A DNA stretch of 44,902 nt, from NCBI RefSeq assembly GCF_028681615.1, contig NZ_JAQUHV010000016.1, positions 1 to 44,902 of the forward strand. Direction: 5' to 3'. Numbering within the stretch: the stretch's first letter is position 1; every line of letters begins with the position of its first letter. Below, in pieces: positions 26,216-36,121 of this stretch. The notes under the pieces were generated by a model, which saw only the letters and a program-made list of their open reading frames with translations, did not search any database and was not told the origin of the DNA. Source of the stretch: Sulfuricurvum sp. Lineage in GTDB: Bacteria; Campylobacterota; Campylobacteria; Campylobacterales; Sulfurimonadaceae. The translations under genes and the position numbers were made by a program.

Positions 26216-27085
26216 ATGATACCGCTTTCTATATCTCAGAAACAAGTAGTTATGAACTTTTTCGCAGATGATATTAAAATCGTAAAAAAATATTTTAACT
26301 CCATCGGTTTTGATTTTGACGAAGAGTTCAGATTTGATGTTTTTAAAGAATTTATCTACTCTGCGGCCGGTATGTTCAAAGATTTGGACACGACCATCTA
26401 CAATCAAGAACTTGTTACCAAATTCAATACCATCCGCTTTCTCAGCGAACGCTACAGTGATTTTGAGCAGCGTACCAACTATGCTCAAAGAGTCTATACG
26501 AAAGACTTCTTGCTCGCACAGGAGGGATATGTTGCCGAAAAACATCAATTTGAACTTCTCAAATCTGAACTTCAAATGCTGATTACAAAAGAACAGAGCC
26601 TTACTTCAAGACGAGAAACGATGGAACGTCAGTTTATTGACGAACCTAATCTTATTTCCGATAAAACGGCATTTGAACATGAACTCAAAAAAGTTCGCCG
26701 TGAACAAGTAGATACGATCCATATGATCGGAAATCATAAACACGAACTGGATGAACGGTTCATTACCCTTAAAACATTTGAAGATCAGCATCGGGAAGAG
26801 TTTCTCAAATACTTCAATGAAATCAAGGATAAACTCACGTATCAATTTACCGAAGCACTTAATTATTTCGGATATGATTTTAACGAGGCACTCTTTCGCA
26901 ATTCCGAACGTTCAAGTTCCATTCAAAGTTTTAAAAAAGAGGCCGGTATACAGGGGGATATCAACCTGTGCAAATACGTCGAATATTATCTGCGCAACGT
27001 TATCCCCGAAGCCCTATCGGATAAAGGGCACAAGGAACGGCTTCTAATCGCTAAAAAATATTGTGATCGTGTAGGGAAAAAATGA
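26216..27085 (+). CDS. uncharacterised coiled-coil protein upstream of pglK
   Basis: A 289-residue soluble protein that I do not recognise. It has no signal peptide or membrane helix. Residues about 90-210 are a long charged helical stretch (HQFELLKSELQMLITKEQSL ... EHELKKVRREQVDTIHMIG) likely to be coiled coil. The flanks contain two similar phrases, YFNSIGFDFDEEFRFD near the N-terminus and ALNYFGYDFNEALFRN near the C-terminus, perhaps an internal duplication around the coil. It overlaps pglK by four bases and is probably the first gene of that operon. The start is uncertain: ATG 26216 or ATG 26252, both with weak Shine-Dalgarno sites. Confidence 0.75.
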   Translation: MIPLSISQKQVVMNFFADDIKIVKKYFNSIGFDFDEEFRFDVFKEFIYSAAGMFKDLDTTIYNQELVTKFNTIRFLSERYSDFEQRTNYAQRVYTKDFLLAQEGYVAEKHQFELLKSELQMLITKEQSLTSRRETMERQFIDEPNLISDKTAFEHELKKVRREQVDTIHMIGNHKHELDERFITLKTFEDQHREEFLKYFNEIKDKLTYQFTEALNYFGYDFNEALFRNSERSSSIQSFKKEAGIQGDINLCKYVEYYLRNVIPEALSDKGHKERLLIAKKYCDRVGKK

Positions 27086-28791
27086 GGCTTTTTTTCACAA
27101 AGCTTTTTTCAATTCTGACTAGACATGATAAAAAATTTCTTTTTATTTTGTTTTTTATCTCAATCATCGTTTCCCTTATTGAAATGATTGGAGTCAGTGC
27201 CATTCTGCCGTTTATCAATATTGCCAGCAACTTTAGCAATATCCATTCTAATACCTATATAGAAAGAATTTACACATATTTCCATTTCAGCAGCAATATC
27301 AATTTTGTAGTAGCAATCGGTCTAGCCCTTTTGATTTTCTACTTCTTGCGCTCACTGCTCAATCTCGGATATTTTTATTTATTGGCCAAATTTTCGAAAG
27401 GGCGTTACCATCTTATCGCCTACCGACTCTTTGAAAATTATTTGGGGATGAGTTATCGTTCCTTCATTGATAAAAACAGTGCAGACCTTTCTAAAGCTAT
27501 TGTAAATGAAGCACAAAATATGACAGCACTTATTTCAGGTTTGTTACTAATGCTTAGTGAAATCTTTGTTGTGATTTTTATTTACTCAATTATGCTTTAT
27601 ATCAATTGGAAAATCACCCTCCTTATCAGCACCATTCTCATCGTCAATGCTTTGTTTCTCACCATGACCGTATCACGTGCCATTAAAAAAGCGGGAATTT
27701 CCCGTGAAGAACATCAAAAAAAATTTTTCGAGATTATCCAAATAAGTCTAGGAAATTTTAAAATGATGAAACTCACCTCAAATACCGAATCTATTCTCGA
27801 AAAATTCGACCATGCCAGCGCCGGTTATGCGTCTGCTAATATTCGAAATGAAACCCTGAGCCATTTCCCAAGAATTTTCTTGGAAGCACTTGGATTTGGG
27901 ATTATTATTTTTATGATTATTTACCTCGTTCAAAAGTATCAAAGTGATATTTCAGGGGTATTAGCACTGATCTCGATGTTTGTATTGGGATTATATCGTT
28001 TAATGCCATCCGCTAACCGTATCCTCTCAGGCTATAATCAAATCCTCTTTTTTAAAAATTCACTCGACATTATACATAATGATCTCATGTACGATGCGGA
28101 AGAACTTCAAGACATCCCTGTCAGTTTCAACGAAATCCTCCAACTCGATCATATCCGCTTTGAATATAATGAAGGGAAACCTATATTGAACGACCTTTCC
28201 CTGACTATCCATAAGGGTGATAGAATCGCCTTTATCGGTGAAAGCGGTAGCGGAAAATCAACCCTTATTGACCTCATCATCGGACTTTATCGGCCAAAAA
28301 GCGGAACAATCAGCGTGGACGGTACACTATTGGATGAATCCAATATCAAAGCTTGGCGAAGTAAAATCGGATATATTCCCCAAAGTATTTATCTCTTCGA
28401 CGGTACGGTAGCTCAAAATGTCGCTTTCGGGAAACCTATCGACAATGTTCGAATAAAAGAATCTCTTCGTCAAGCCAAAATTTTAGAATTTTTAGAGACC
28501 CATCATCAAGGCATAAACACGATCGTCGGCGAGGGTGGAATCAAGCTCAGCGGTGGGCAGCGTCAACGAATCGCAATCGCCCGTGCACTCTATGGACATC
28601 CCGAAATTTTAGTCCTTGATGAAGCCACCAGTGCACTCGATAACGAAACTGAAGCAAAAATTATGGAAGAGCTCTATAGAATATGCGAAGATAAAACATT
28701 AATTGTTATTGCTCATCGACTCAGTACGATTGAAAAATGTCAAAAAATATATGTATTTACTTCTACACAAAAACTAATAAGGAGAAAATAA
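27082..28791 (+). CDS. pglK: lipid-linked oligosaccharide flippase, ABC type
   Basis: ATP-driven flippase expected to move undecaprenyl-diphosphate-linked oligosaccharide to the periplasmic face for PglB. It has 569 residues; C. jejuni PglK has about 564. An N-terminal transmembrane domain with about six helices is followed by a nucleotide-binding domain: Walker A GESGSGKST (about 385), signature LSGGQRQRIAIARAL (about 489), Walker B LVLDEATSALD and the switch His in VIAHRLST. It could be a general MsbA-like exporter, but its position at the head of a locus with pglA, C, B, E and F supports PglK. Confidence 0.88.
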   Translation: MRLFFTKLFSILTRHDKKFLFILFFISIIVSLIEMIGVSAILPFINIASNFSNIHSNTYIERIYTYFHFSSNINFVVAIGLALLIFYFLRSLLNLGYFYLLAKFSKGRYHLIAYRLFENYLGMSYRSFIDKNSADLSKAIVNEAQNMTALISGLLLMLSEIFVVIFIYSIMLYINWKITLLISTILIVNALFLTMTVSRAIKKAGISREEHQKKFFEIIQISLGNFKMMKLTSNTESILEKFDHASAGYASANIRNETLSHFPRIFLEALGFGIIIFMIIYLVQKYQSDISGVLALISMFVLGLYRLMPSANRILSGYNQILFFKNSLDIIHNDLMYDAEELQDIPVSFNEILQLDHIRFEYNEGKPILNDLSLTIHKGDRIAFIGESGSGKSTLIDLIIGLYRPKSGTISVDGTLLDESNIKAWRSKIGYIPQSIYLFDGTVAQNVAFGKPIDNVRIKESLRQAKILEFLETHHQGINTIVGEGGIKLSGGQRQRIAIARALYGHPEILVLDEATSALDNETEAKIMEELYRICEDKTLIVIAHRLSTIEKCQKIYVFTSTQKLIRRK

Positions 28792-28905
28792 TAATCTTTT
28801 CCTGTTTAGAACAATAAAGACTATATAATTTTCATAGTTAAAAGAGTACAAGATGTCTAAAATAAAAGAGAAAATCTATACCTAGAAATATTATTGGAGC
28901 GAAAA
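28792..28905 (+). promoter_or_regulatory. intergenic region with promoter candidate ahead of the AT-rich genes
   Basis: 114 bases with a perfect -10 TATAAT at 28824-28829 and no clear -35. A tiny frame with an ATG at 28853 and stop at 28885 encodes ten residues; I do not count it as a gene. The composition is already strongly AT-rich, marking the left edge of the foreign-looking stretch. Confidence 0.4.
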
Positions 28906-29655
28906 ATGAATTTCATTAAAAAATTAGTCATCAAAATAATGGAAAAAAATGCATCTATTTTGTCAGATAAACTATCTAAGCGCTTAGAACATATTGAAAA
29001 TCAGTTGAATGAAATTAAATATAATGATCCAAGAAGACCTGAGTATTTATTTTATAAAGTTTGTGAAGTTGCGCAGAAAAAAACAATAGATTACATTTAT
29101 GAAAATATGAAAAATGCAATTTGTATTGTTGATTATGATGAATTTCTTTCTTATTGTGTTTCAAAAAGTAGATCCAATGGAGATATTTTTGAATTTGGAG
29201 TATTCAGTGGGTATTCTATTAATAAATTTGCCTGCCTATCTGTATCATCCAACATATATGGTTTTGATTCTTTTGAAGGATTACCTGAGGAGTGGCAAGG
29301 CTATCATTTTTTCGATTTTAACCGAAATGGAAAATTGCCTAATGTACAATCAAATGTTACTTTGATTAAAGGATGGTTTTCTGACACCCTTCCTGTATTT
29401 TTAAAAGTATATAAAGGTGAAGGAATCAAATTATTGCATATTGATTGCGATTTATACTCATCAACAAAAGATGTTTTTAACGAACTTGCGAAGTACATTA
29501 CCAAAGATATGATAATCATTTTTGATGAGTACTTTAATTATCCCAATTTTGAAAATCATGAGCTTAAAGCTTTTCATGAATTTGTCCAAAAACAACGGAT
29601 CAATTATGAATATATCGCCTACTGTGGTGAAAGAGTGGCAGTTAAAATACTCTGA
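28906..29655 (+). CDS. TylF-like SAM-dependent O-methyltransferase
   Basis: A 249-residue class I methyltransferase of the TylF/macrocin O-methyltransferase group, which methylates sugar hydroxyls in many glycan loci. The first 50 residues are a helical extension. The SAM site is FEFGVFSGYSINKF (about 93), followed by IYGFDSFEGLPEEW and the metal-binding LLHIDCDLYSSTKDVF...IIIFDEYFN with the Asp residues of this family. The start is ATG 28906 with GGAG seven bases upstream; a TTG at 28894 is unlikely. It is much more AT-rich than pglK. It probably O-methylates a residue of the glycan. Confidence 0.82.
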   Translation: MNFIKKLVIKIMEKNASILSDKLSKRLEHIENQLNEIKYNDPRRPEYLFYKVCEVAQKKTIDYIYENMKNAICIVDYDEFLSYCVSKSRSNGDIFEFGVFSGYSINKFACLSVSSNIYGFDSFEGLPEEWQGYHFFDFNRNGKLPNVQSNVTLIKGWFSDTLPVFLKVYKGEGIKLLHIDCDLYSSTKDVFNELAKYITKDMIIIFDEYFNYPNFENHELKAFHEFVQKQRINYEYIAYCGERVAVKIL

Positions 29656-29702
29656 TTAGATTTAACAACACTAAAGGATAAAACTGAAAGTATGGAAATA
29701 AA

Positions 29703-31238
29703 ATGACATCTGTAATAGAATACGAAAAATTAAGATTAAAAGAAATCTATACTTTATTATTCCCTAATGAACATATATTTATTCAGCTAAAACCATCGGA
29801 AATACAAGATTTAAAAGGACCGAAAAATATAAAACTAAATATACTCGCTCATGCCATTTTGAATGAGTATCAGATACATATTGGACCAATGCATTTACCA
29901 GTTTCACATTCATTTGAAATAACTATTCCATCAAAAAATCAATCACAAGAAAATAATTTTCCTATAAGCAATACTAGAAAAATTAGTTATTTATTATCTT
30001 CATATCCATTATTACATGAAACTGTTTTAGAATTGATTTTCAATTATCTTGAGATGAAACAGCATATACATTTTAATAAAAAATATAAAACTTTCCCATG
30101 GAAAACCGACTGTACGTCTGAACAAACACCCACAGCTCTAGTAATGATGCATTGGTTAGATGTTGGTGGTGCTGAAAAATTTGCCGTCGAAACATGCTTG
30201 ATAATGGAAAAAAACAATATAACACCTATTGTTTTATCGTCACGTTCTTCTCGACCATTTTATTTTGAACAACTTAGCCACAAATACTTAATATATGAAT
30301 TAGATCGTCAAATTCCTCTTGGCAAAAGGCTTAAATTTATACTATTACTCATTAAACATCATAAAATATCCATTATTCATAATCATCATAGCACACATTT
30401 TTATCAGGTAATAGCATTGGTCAAAAGTTTTTTTCGATCAATAATAGCCATTGATACTTTACACATTGATGAGAAAAAAAGAAATCGGTTGGGGTTCCCT
30501 CGTTTATCAGTTATTTGGACAAATTACATTGATTATCATCATGTCATAAGTAAACGATTAGAAAACTTTTTTTTAACTCATCGTATTGATAAAAGTAAAA
30601 TTATTTTTGGTCATTTAGGCAAAACTCTCTCATATCCATCCACTTTTAATATTCAAAATAACCTGTTGAATAAAAAGATTAATATTTGTTTTGTGGGGAG
30701 AATGGTCACACAAAAACGACCTATTTTAGGAGCTGTTTTACTAATTGATGCTGTAGCATTTTTGATTAAATCTAATTTTGAAACAACTGTAAATATTGTT
30801 GGTGATGGGGAACATTTAAAATCTTTTATAAATGCTATCAATAAAAGTGGTTATGCAAAATATTTTAAATTTTTTCCAAGCAATACAAATGTATTAACAA
30901 TCATGCAACAAAATGATATTTTACTTATAAGTTCAGAAAATGAAGGAATCACTCTAGTAGCTTATGAAGCGCTTGCTCAAGGATGCATAGTAGTTTCGAC
31001 TGATGTAGGGGCACAAAATGAAATAGTCCCTCAAAATTTATTACTTCCTTCAACAATCTTTAAAGCTAGAAATAGATGGGAAAAAATTTTACTTAACCTC
31101 ACGACAAATGAAATATTTCGAGAAAATATCTTTATTGAAATAAAAAAGAAAGTAGACGAAATGAAACAAAAACAAAACGCATGGGAAGTATTAGATCAAG
31201 TTTATAGGGACATATATGCAAAATTCAATTTCAAATAA
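29703..31238 (+). CDS. GT-B fold glycosyltransferase (GT4-like)
   Basis: A 511-residue cytoplasmic glycosyltransferase. About 140 residues of N-terminal extension, which I do not recognise, precede the GT-B part: MHWLDVGGAEKFAVETCLIM begins the acceptor domain, and NICFVGRMVTQKRPILGAV ... ENEGITLVAYEALAQGCIVVSTDVG is the sugar-nucleotide domain, with the Glu-x7-Glu-like signature of retaining GT4 enzymes. Donor and acceptor are unknown. Codon use and base composition are strongly AT-biased compared with pglA. It may take the role of the missing pglH/pglJ transferases. Confidence 0.8.
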   Translation: MTSVIEYEKLRLKEIYTLLFPNEHIFIQLKPSEIQDLKGPKNIKLNILAHAILNEYQIHIGPMHLPVSHSFEITIPSKNQSQENNFPISNTRKISYLLSSYPLLHETVLELIFNYLEMKQHIHFNKKYKTFPWKTDCTSEQTPTALVMMHWLDVGGAEKFAVETCLIMEKNNITPIVLSSRSSRPFYFEQLSHKYLIYELDRQIPLGKRLKFILLLIKHHKISIIHNHHSTHFYQVIALVKSFFRSIIAIDTLHIDEKKRNRLGFPRLSVIWTNYIDYHHVISKRLENFFLTHRIDKSKIIFGHLGKTLSYPSTFNIQNNLLNKKINICFVGRMVTQKRPILGAVLLIDAVAFLIKSNFETTVNIVGDGEHLKSFINAINKSGYAKYFKFFPSNTNVLTIMQQNDILLISSENEGITLVAYEALAQGCIVVSTDVGAQNEIVPQNLLLPSTIFKARNRWEKILLNLTTNEIFRENIFIEIKKKVDEMKQKQNAWEVLDQVYRDIYAKFNFK

Positions 31239-32190
31239 ACCCACAATCTGTGCCGTAGTAGTTACATATAATAGAAAAGAGTTATTACTTGAATGTTTAA
31301 ATTCTATCGTTAATCAAAATTATCCCGTAGATAGCATAGTTATTATTGATAACTGCAGTAATGATGGAACTACACAAAAATTAGTTGAAGCTAAATACAT
31401 AAGTACGGATAAGACAATAGTTATAAAAAATGGGATATCAATCTTTTATAAAAAAACATCAATGAATATTGGTGGAGCCGGTGGATTCAATATTGGTATT
31501 AAAGAGGCTTTTTCTCATAAATTTGATTTCATTTGGTTAATGGATGATGATACTATTCCACACAATTCAACACTTTCAGAACTAATAAAAAGCTATAAAA
31601 TATCGTCTGAAAAGTTAAAATCGCCAATAGGATTTGTTTGTAGTAAAGTTTTACATACTGATCATACCGTCCACATTATGAATATTCCGACAATTCATTC
31701 AATTTATAAAAATGATAGCCTTCCTTTTAATACTCTAGATGAAGATGACGTGTTAGTTGCTTATTCATGTTCCTTTGTTTCTGTTTTAATCACATTTGAA
31801 GCAATACAATTTAGTGGTTTGCCCTATAAAGAATATTTTATTTGGTATGATGATGTCGAATTTACTTCAAGAATTTCAGACCAAGGTTTTATAGGGATAT
31901 ATTCAATGAATAGTACTGTAGTACACAAAACTCCCTTTAATTACGGAGCAAATATTTTAAGTGCATCAGTTAATGACTTATGGAAATTCAAGTATGGTAT
32001 CCGTAATTCATTACATGCATTAAAAAGAAAAAATTTTAAATTATTTCTTTTTGTATTAATCAAAAAAGCAATTTTTGACTCCATATTCATATACAAAAAT
32101 CGAAAAAACCATAATTTTCTATTTGCTAAATCAAACTTTATTAGTGTTTTGTCCTCTCTCTTTTTTAATCCAGAAAAAGAATTTATTTAA
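31216..32190 (+). CDS. GT2 family glycosyltransferase, probable galactofuranosyltransferase
   Basis: A 324-residue GT-A enzyme overlapping the previous gene by 23 bases, with AGGGA before the ATG. The GT2 opening CAVVVTYNRKELLLECL is followed by NIGGAGGFNIGIKEA, the metal-binding WLMDDDTIP, and YFIWYDDVEFTSRI with a downstream His (HKTPF). The combination NIGGAGGF / DDD / YDDxEF is the layout of GlfT-like galactofuranosyltransferases. The UDP-galactopyranose mutase gene follows, so UDP-galactofuranose is the likely donor. AT-rich like its two predecessors. Confidence 0.8.
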   Translation: MQNSISNKPTICAVVVTYNRKELLLECLNSIVNQNYPVDSIVIIDNCSNDGTTQKLVEAKYISTDKTIVIKNGISIFYKKTSMNIGGAGGFNIGIKEAFSHKFDFIWLMDDDTIPHNSTLSELIKSYKISSEKLKSPIGFVCSKVLHTDHTVHIMNIPTIHSIYKNDSLPFNTLDEDDVLVAYSCSFVSVLITFEAIQFSGLPYKEYFIWYDDVEFTSRISDQGFIGIYSMNSTVVHKTPFNYGANILSASVNDLWKFKYGIRNSLHALKRKNFKLFLFVLIKKAIFDSIFIYKNRKNHNFLFAKSNFISVLSSLFFNPEKEFI

Positions 32191-32278
32191 TACTTCAAAC
32201 AAAAATATTTTAAATAAATTAGACCATTTCAGATTTAACATATAAAACGATAGAAGAACCATTTATGAAAACTTTTAA

Positions 32279-33433
<1,155 letters not shown>

Positions 33434-33442
33434 AGGAAACAA

Positions 33443-34408
33443 TTGAAAATCGCATCCGTAATCGTGACATTTAACCGACTGGAAAAACTCAAACTCACTG
33501 TACAAAAAACATTAGATGAAGAGATTAACTATTTAATTATTATAAACAATGCTTCGACAGATGAAACCAAAAAATGGCTCGATTCATTACTCGATTATCG
33601 TCTTCGAATTATACATTTGGAAACCAATATCGGAGGTGCCGGGGGATTTCATGTTGGCTTTAAAGAAGTAACAGATAATACAGATGCCGATTGGTTGGTC
33701 TGTTACGATGATGATGCCTACCCACAGAAAGATTCCATAAAGCTTTTCAAATCGATTGCTTTACCAAAAGAAGCCGGGAGCATCGCAGCTGCCGTCTATT
33801 CTCCTAATCATCAGATTGTAAATATGAACCGTCCAGGTATTAATCCATTTTGGCATTGGGATAGAGTTATTTCTTTTTTATTTCACGGTCGAAAATCTAT
33901 CCATATTCAGGATAATATGTATCATACTGAACAGTATTATGAAATTGATGCTTCATCATTTGTCGGCTATTTTGTGCAAACTGATATTGTCAAAACAGTA
34001 GGGTTGCCTCGAAAGGAGTTATTTATCTATGCAGATGATGTACTGTATACCCTCCAAGTCAGAAAAGCTGGGTTTAAACACTATTTTTTTCCTACTCTTA
34101 AATTTATTCACGATTGCAATACTATTATACAAGACAATAAAACAATTTCTCCGTTATGGAAAGTCTATTATATTTACCGGAATAATTTAGAGCTATACCG
34201 TATGATGGCAGGTATATTTTTTTATCCCTTAGCTTTGGTAAAAATTTTTTCGTGGTGGAGAAAAGAAAAACATTATAATAATCCTGTCCTGTACAAAAAA
34301 ATACTTTTCACTGCTATTAAAGATGCATTCAAAAAAGACTTTTCGAAATCGCACGTTGAGATATTAACTTTATGTACACCGCTTGATTGTGAAGAAAAAT
34401 TGTTATGA
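33443..34408 (+). CDS. GT2 family glycosyltransferase, second probable galactofuranosyltransferase
   Basis: A 321-residue GT-A enzyme related to the 31216 gene. It has SVIVTFNRLEKLKLTV, NIGGAGGFHVGFKEV, the metal site CYDDDAYP and FIYADDVLYTLQVRKAG, with a final His region (IHDCNT). It begins at TTG 33443, six bases after AAAGGA and nine bases after glf, and overlaps pglA by an ATGA. Close linkage to glf on one side supports UDP-galactofuranose as donor. Two such enzymes suggest two linkages or a short repeated chain. Confidence 0.8.
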   Translation: MKIASVIVTFNRLEKLKLTVQKTLDEEINYLIIINNASTDETKKWLDSLLDYRLRIIHLETNIGGAGGFHVGFKEVTDNTDADWLVCYDDDAYPQKDSIKLFKSIALPKEAGSIAAAVYSPNHQIVNMNRPGINPFWHWDRVISFLFHGRKSIHIQDNMYHTEQYYEIDASSFVGYFVQTDIVKTVGLPRKELFIYADDVLYTLQVRKAGFKHYFFPTLKFIHDCNTIIQDNKTISPLWKVYYIYRNNLELYRMMAGIFFYPLALVKIFSWWRKEKHYNNPVLYKKILFTAIKDAFKKDFSKSHVEILTLCTPLDCEEKLL

Positions 34409-35517
34409 CCTTTGGCTTCCTCTCCCACCTCGATTACAACATTTGGCTTTTCCGTCTGCCGGTCATGCAGGAGTTGGTGCGTCAAGGACATACAGTGTAT
34501 GCGATATGTCCAGCAGGAGAAATAAGCAACTCCTTTTGCGAACACGGGATTACCCATATCCCGTATAAAATAGAGCGTTCGAGTCTCAACCCGTTTAAAG
34601 AACTCAATGCGATCCGACATATCTATACTGCCATCACACCACTCAAACTTGATATTCTCCATACCTTTACAGCCAAACCCAATATTTACGGCACTATCGC
34701 AGGGAGATTCGCCCGCGTGCCTCGTATCATCAACCTTGTCGAAGGACTGGGAAGTTTTTATCTCGAAAACGATTTAAAAAGCCGCATTGTCCGCAATCTG
34801 ATTGAGCTGCTTTATCGTCAAACGTTTAAACTCGCCGATACCGTAATGTTTGTCAATCATGATGACCCGGATTATCTGATCTCTAAAAAAATTGTCTCAC
34901 CTGCTAAAGTTTTCATTATGAAAGGGGTAGGGATAGATACAAATAAATGGAGACCTTTATCTAAAGAGGATAAATGGATTCGAGTAACAATGGTTGCACG
35001 TGCTCTTAAACATAAAGGGGTTTTGGAATTTATTGAAGCTGCTACCATCCTAACAAAAAAATATCCCGAAGTTTCATTCCAATACGTTGGTTCTCCCGAT
35101 GAAGGAAATCGTTTTAGTGTCACAGAAACATTTATGAAAGAACAGACCGCCATACACTACCTCGGCCACCAAACCAATATTTGTCATATCCTAGCCCAAA
35201 GCGATATTTTTGTCCTCCCAAGCTATTATCGAGAGGGGCTCCCCAGAACATCTATGGAAGCTGCAAGTATGGGACTACCAATTGTCACTACCGATGTCGT
35301 CGGATGCCGAGAAACCGTGGATGATGGGGTTAACGGATTTCTAGTACCCCCACACAATATAAACGCATTGGCCAATGCAATCGAAAAACTCATTTCTAAC
35401 CCTGATTTGCGCTCTCAAATGGGACAGGCAGGAAGGGAAAAAGCCTTAAAAGAGTTCGATATCGCTACAATTGTCGACAAACATCTCGAAGTGTACGGAC
35501 TGCAGCGTGTACGTTAA
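34405..35517 (+). CDS. pglA: GT4 glycosyltransferase, PglA-like
   Basis: In C. jejuni PglA adds the first GalNAc (alpha-1,3) to undecaprenyl-diphosphate-linked bacillosamine. This 370-residue enzyme has PglA-like landmarks in order: GFLSHLDYNIWLFRLPVM, RSSLNPFKEL, LVEGLGSFYLENDLKSRIVR, VTMVARALKHKGVLEFIEAA, AIHYLGHQTNI and FVLPSYYREGLPRTSMEAASMG. Its position directly before pglC also matches. The donor could differ from UDP-GalNAc, so treat the sugar as inferred. Confidence 0.85.
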   Translation: MTFGFLSHLDYNIWLFRLPVMQELVRQGHTVYAICPAGEISNSFCEHGITHIPYKIERSSLNPFKELNAIRHIYTAITPLKLDILHTFTAKPNIYGTIAGRFARVPRIINLVEGLGSFYLENDLKSRIVRNLIELLYRQTFKLADTVMFVNHDDPDYLISKKIVSPAKVFIMKGVGIDTNKWRPLSKEDKWIRVTMVARALKHKGVLEFIEAATILTKKYPEVSFQYVGSPDEGNRFSVTETFMKEQTAIHYLGHQTNICHILAQSDIFVLPSYYREGLPRTSMEAASMGLPIVTTDVVGCRETVDDGVNGFLVPPHNINALANAIEKLISNPDLRSQMGQAGREKALKEFDIATIVDKHLEVYGLQRVR

Positions 35518-36121
35518 TCTGATCAAACCCTTACTGGATCGTTTCGGAGCATTGATTTTATTGATCCTCTTTTCGCCTTTCATCCTACTCGTCACACTCA
35601 TGATTGCCGTTCGCATGGGACGTCCCGTTGTTTTCGCCCAACGCCGTCCAGGATTGCATGGAAAGATTTTTACGATCTATAAATTTCGTACCATGACGGA
35701 TGAAAAAGATTCCCAAGGGAACCTTCTGCCGGATTCAGAGCGATTGAAGGGAATAGGTCGATTCATCCGAAATTTCAGTTTGGATGAGCTCCCCCAACTG
35801 CTCAATGTTCTCAAGGGTGAAATGAGTTTTATCGGACCACGCCCTCTCTTGCCGGAATATTTGCCGCTCTATACTCCGCAGCAGGCACGGAGACATGATG
35901 TCAAACCCGGCATTACCGGGTGGGCTCAAATAAACGGACGCAATGCGATCAGCTGGGAAGAAAAATTTCGTTATGATGTCGAATACGTCAATAATATATC
36001 GTTTGCGCTCGACTTTAAAATCTTTTATCGTACTTTTGCAAAGGTGTTTATCAAAGAAGGGATATCCCAAGCAGGAGAAGCAACCATGGAAAAGTTCACC
36101 GGGACTAAGGAAAAAAAATGA
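35507..36121 (+). CDS. pglC: phosphoglycosyl transferase, PglC-like
   Basis: Monotopic membrane enzyme that moves a phospho-sugar (bacillosamine-type in C. jejuni) from UDP to undecaprenyl phosphate, initiating the lipid-linked glycan. I start at GTG 35507, overlapping pglA by 11 bases: it yields MYVNLIKPLLDRFGALILLILFSP with a re-entrant membrane helix, and it places the catalytic Asp-Glu pair (SLDELPQLLN) at residues 93-94, the same numbers as C. jejuni PglC. FIGPRPLLPEYLPLY and RHDVKPGITGWAQINGRNAISW follow. It has 204 residues. Confidence 0.9.
   Translation: MYVNLIKPLLDRFGALILLILFSPFILLVTLMIAVRMGRPVVFAQRRPGLHGKIFTIYKFRTMTDEKDSQGNLLPDSERLKGIGRFIRNFSLDELPQLLNVLKGEMSFIGPRPLLPEYLPLYTPQQARRHDVKPGITGWAQINGRNAISWEEKFRYDVEYVNNISFALDFKIFYRTFAKVFIKEGISQAGEATMEKFTGTKEKK

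Noticed and set aside
27082-28791. Reading the ABC protein as a drug or lipid A exporter
   Set aside because: Length and position at the head of the pgl gene set fit PglK better, though motif content alone cannot exclude it.
28853-28885. Ten-codon frame (ATG at 28853, stop at 28885) before the methyltransferase
   Set aside because: Too short, no repeated codons or hairpins typical of a regulatory leader peptide, and likely by chance in AT-rich DNA.
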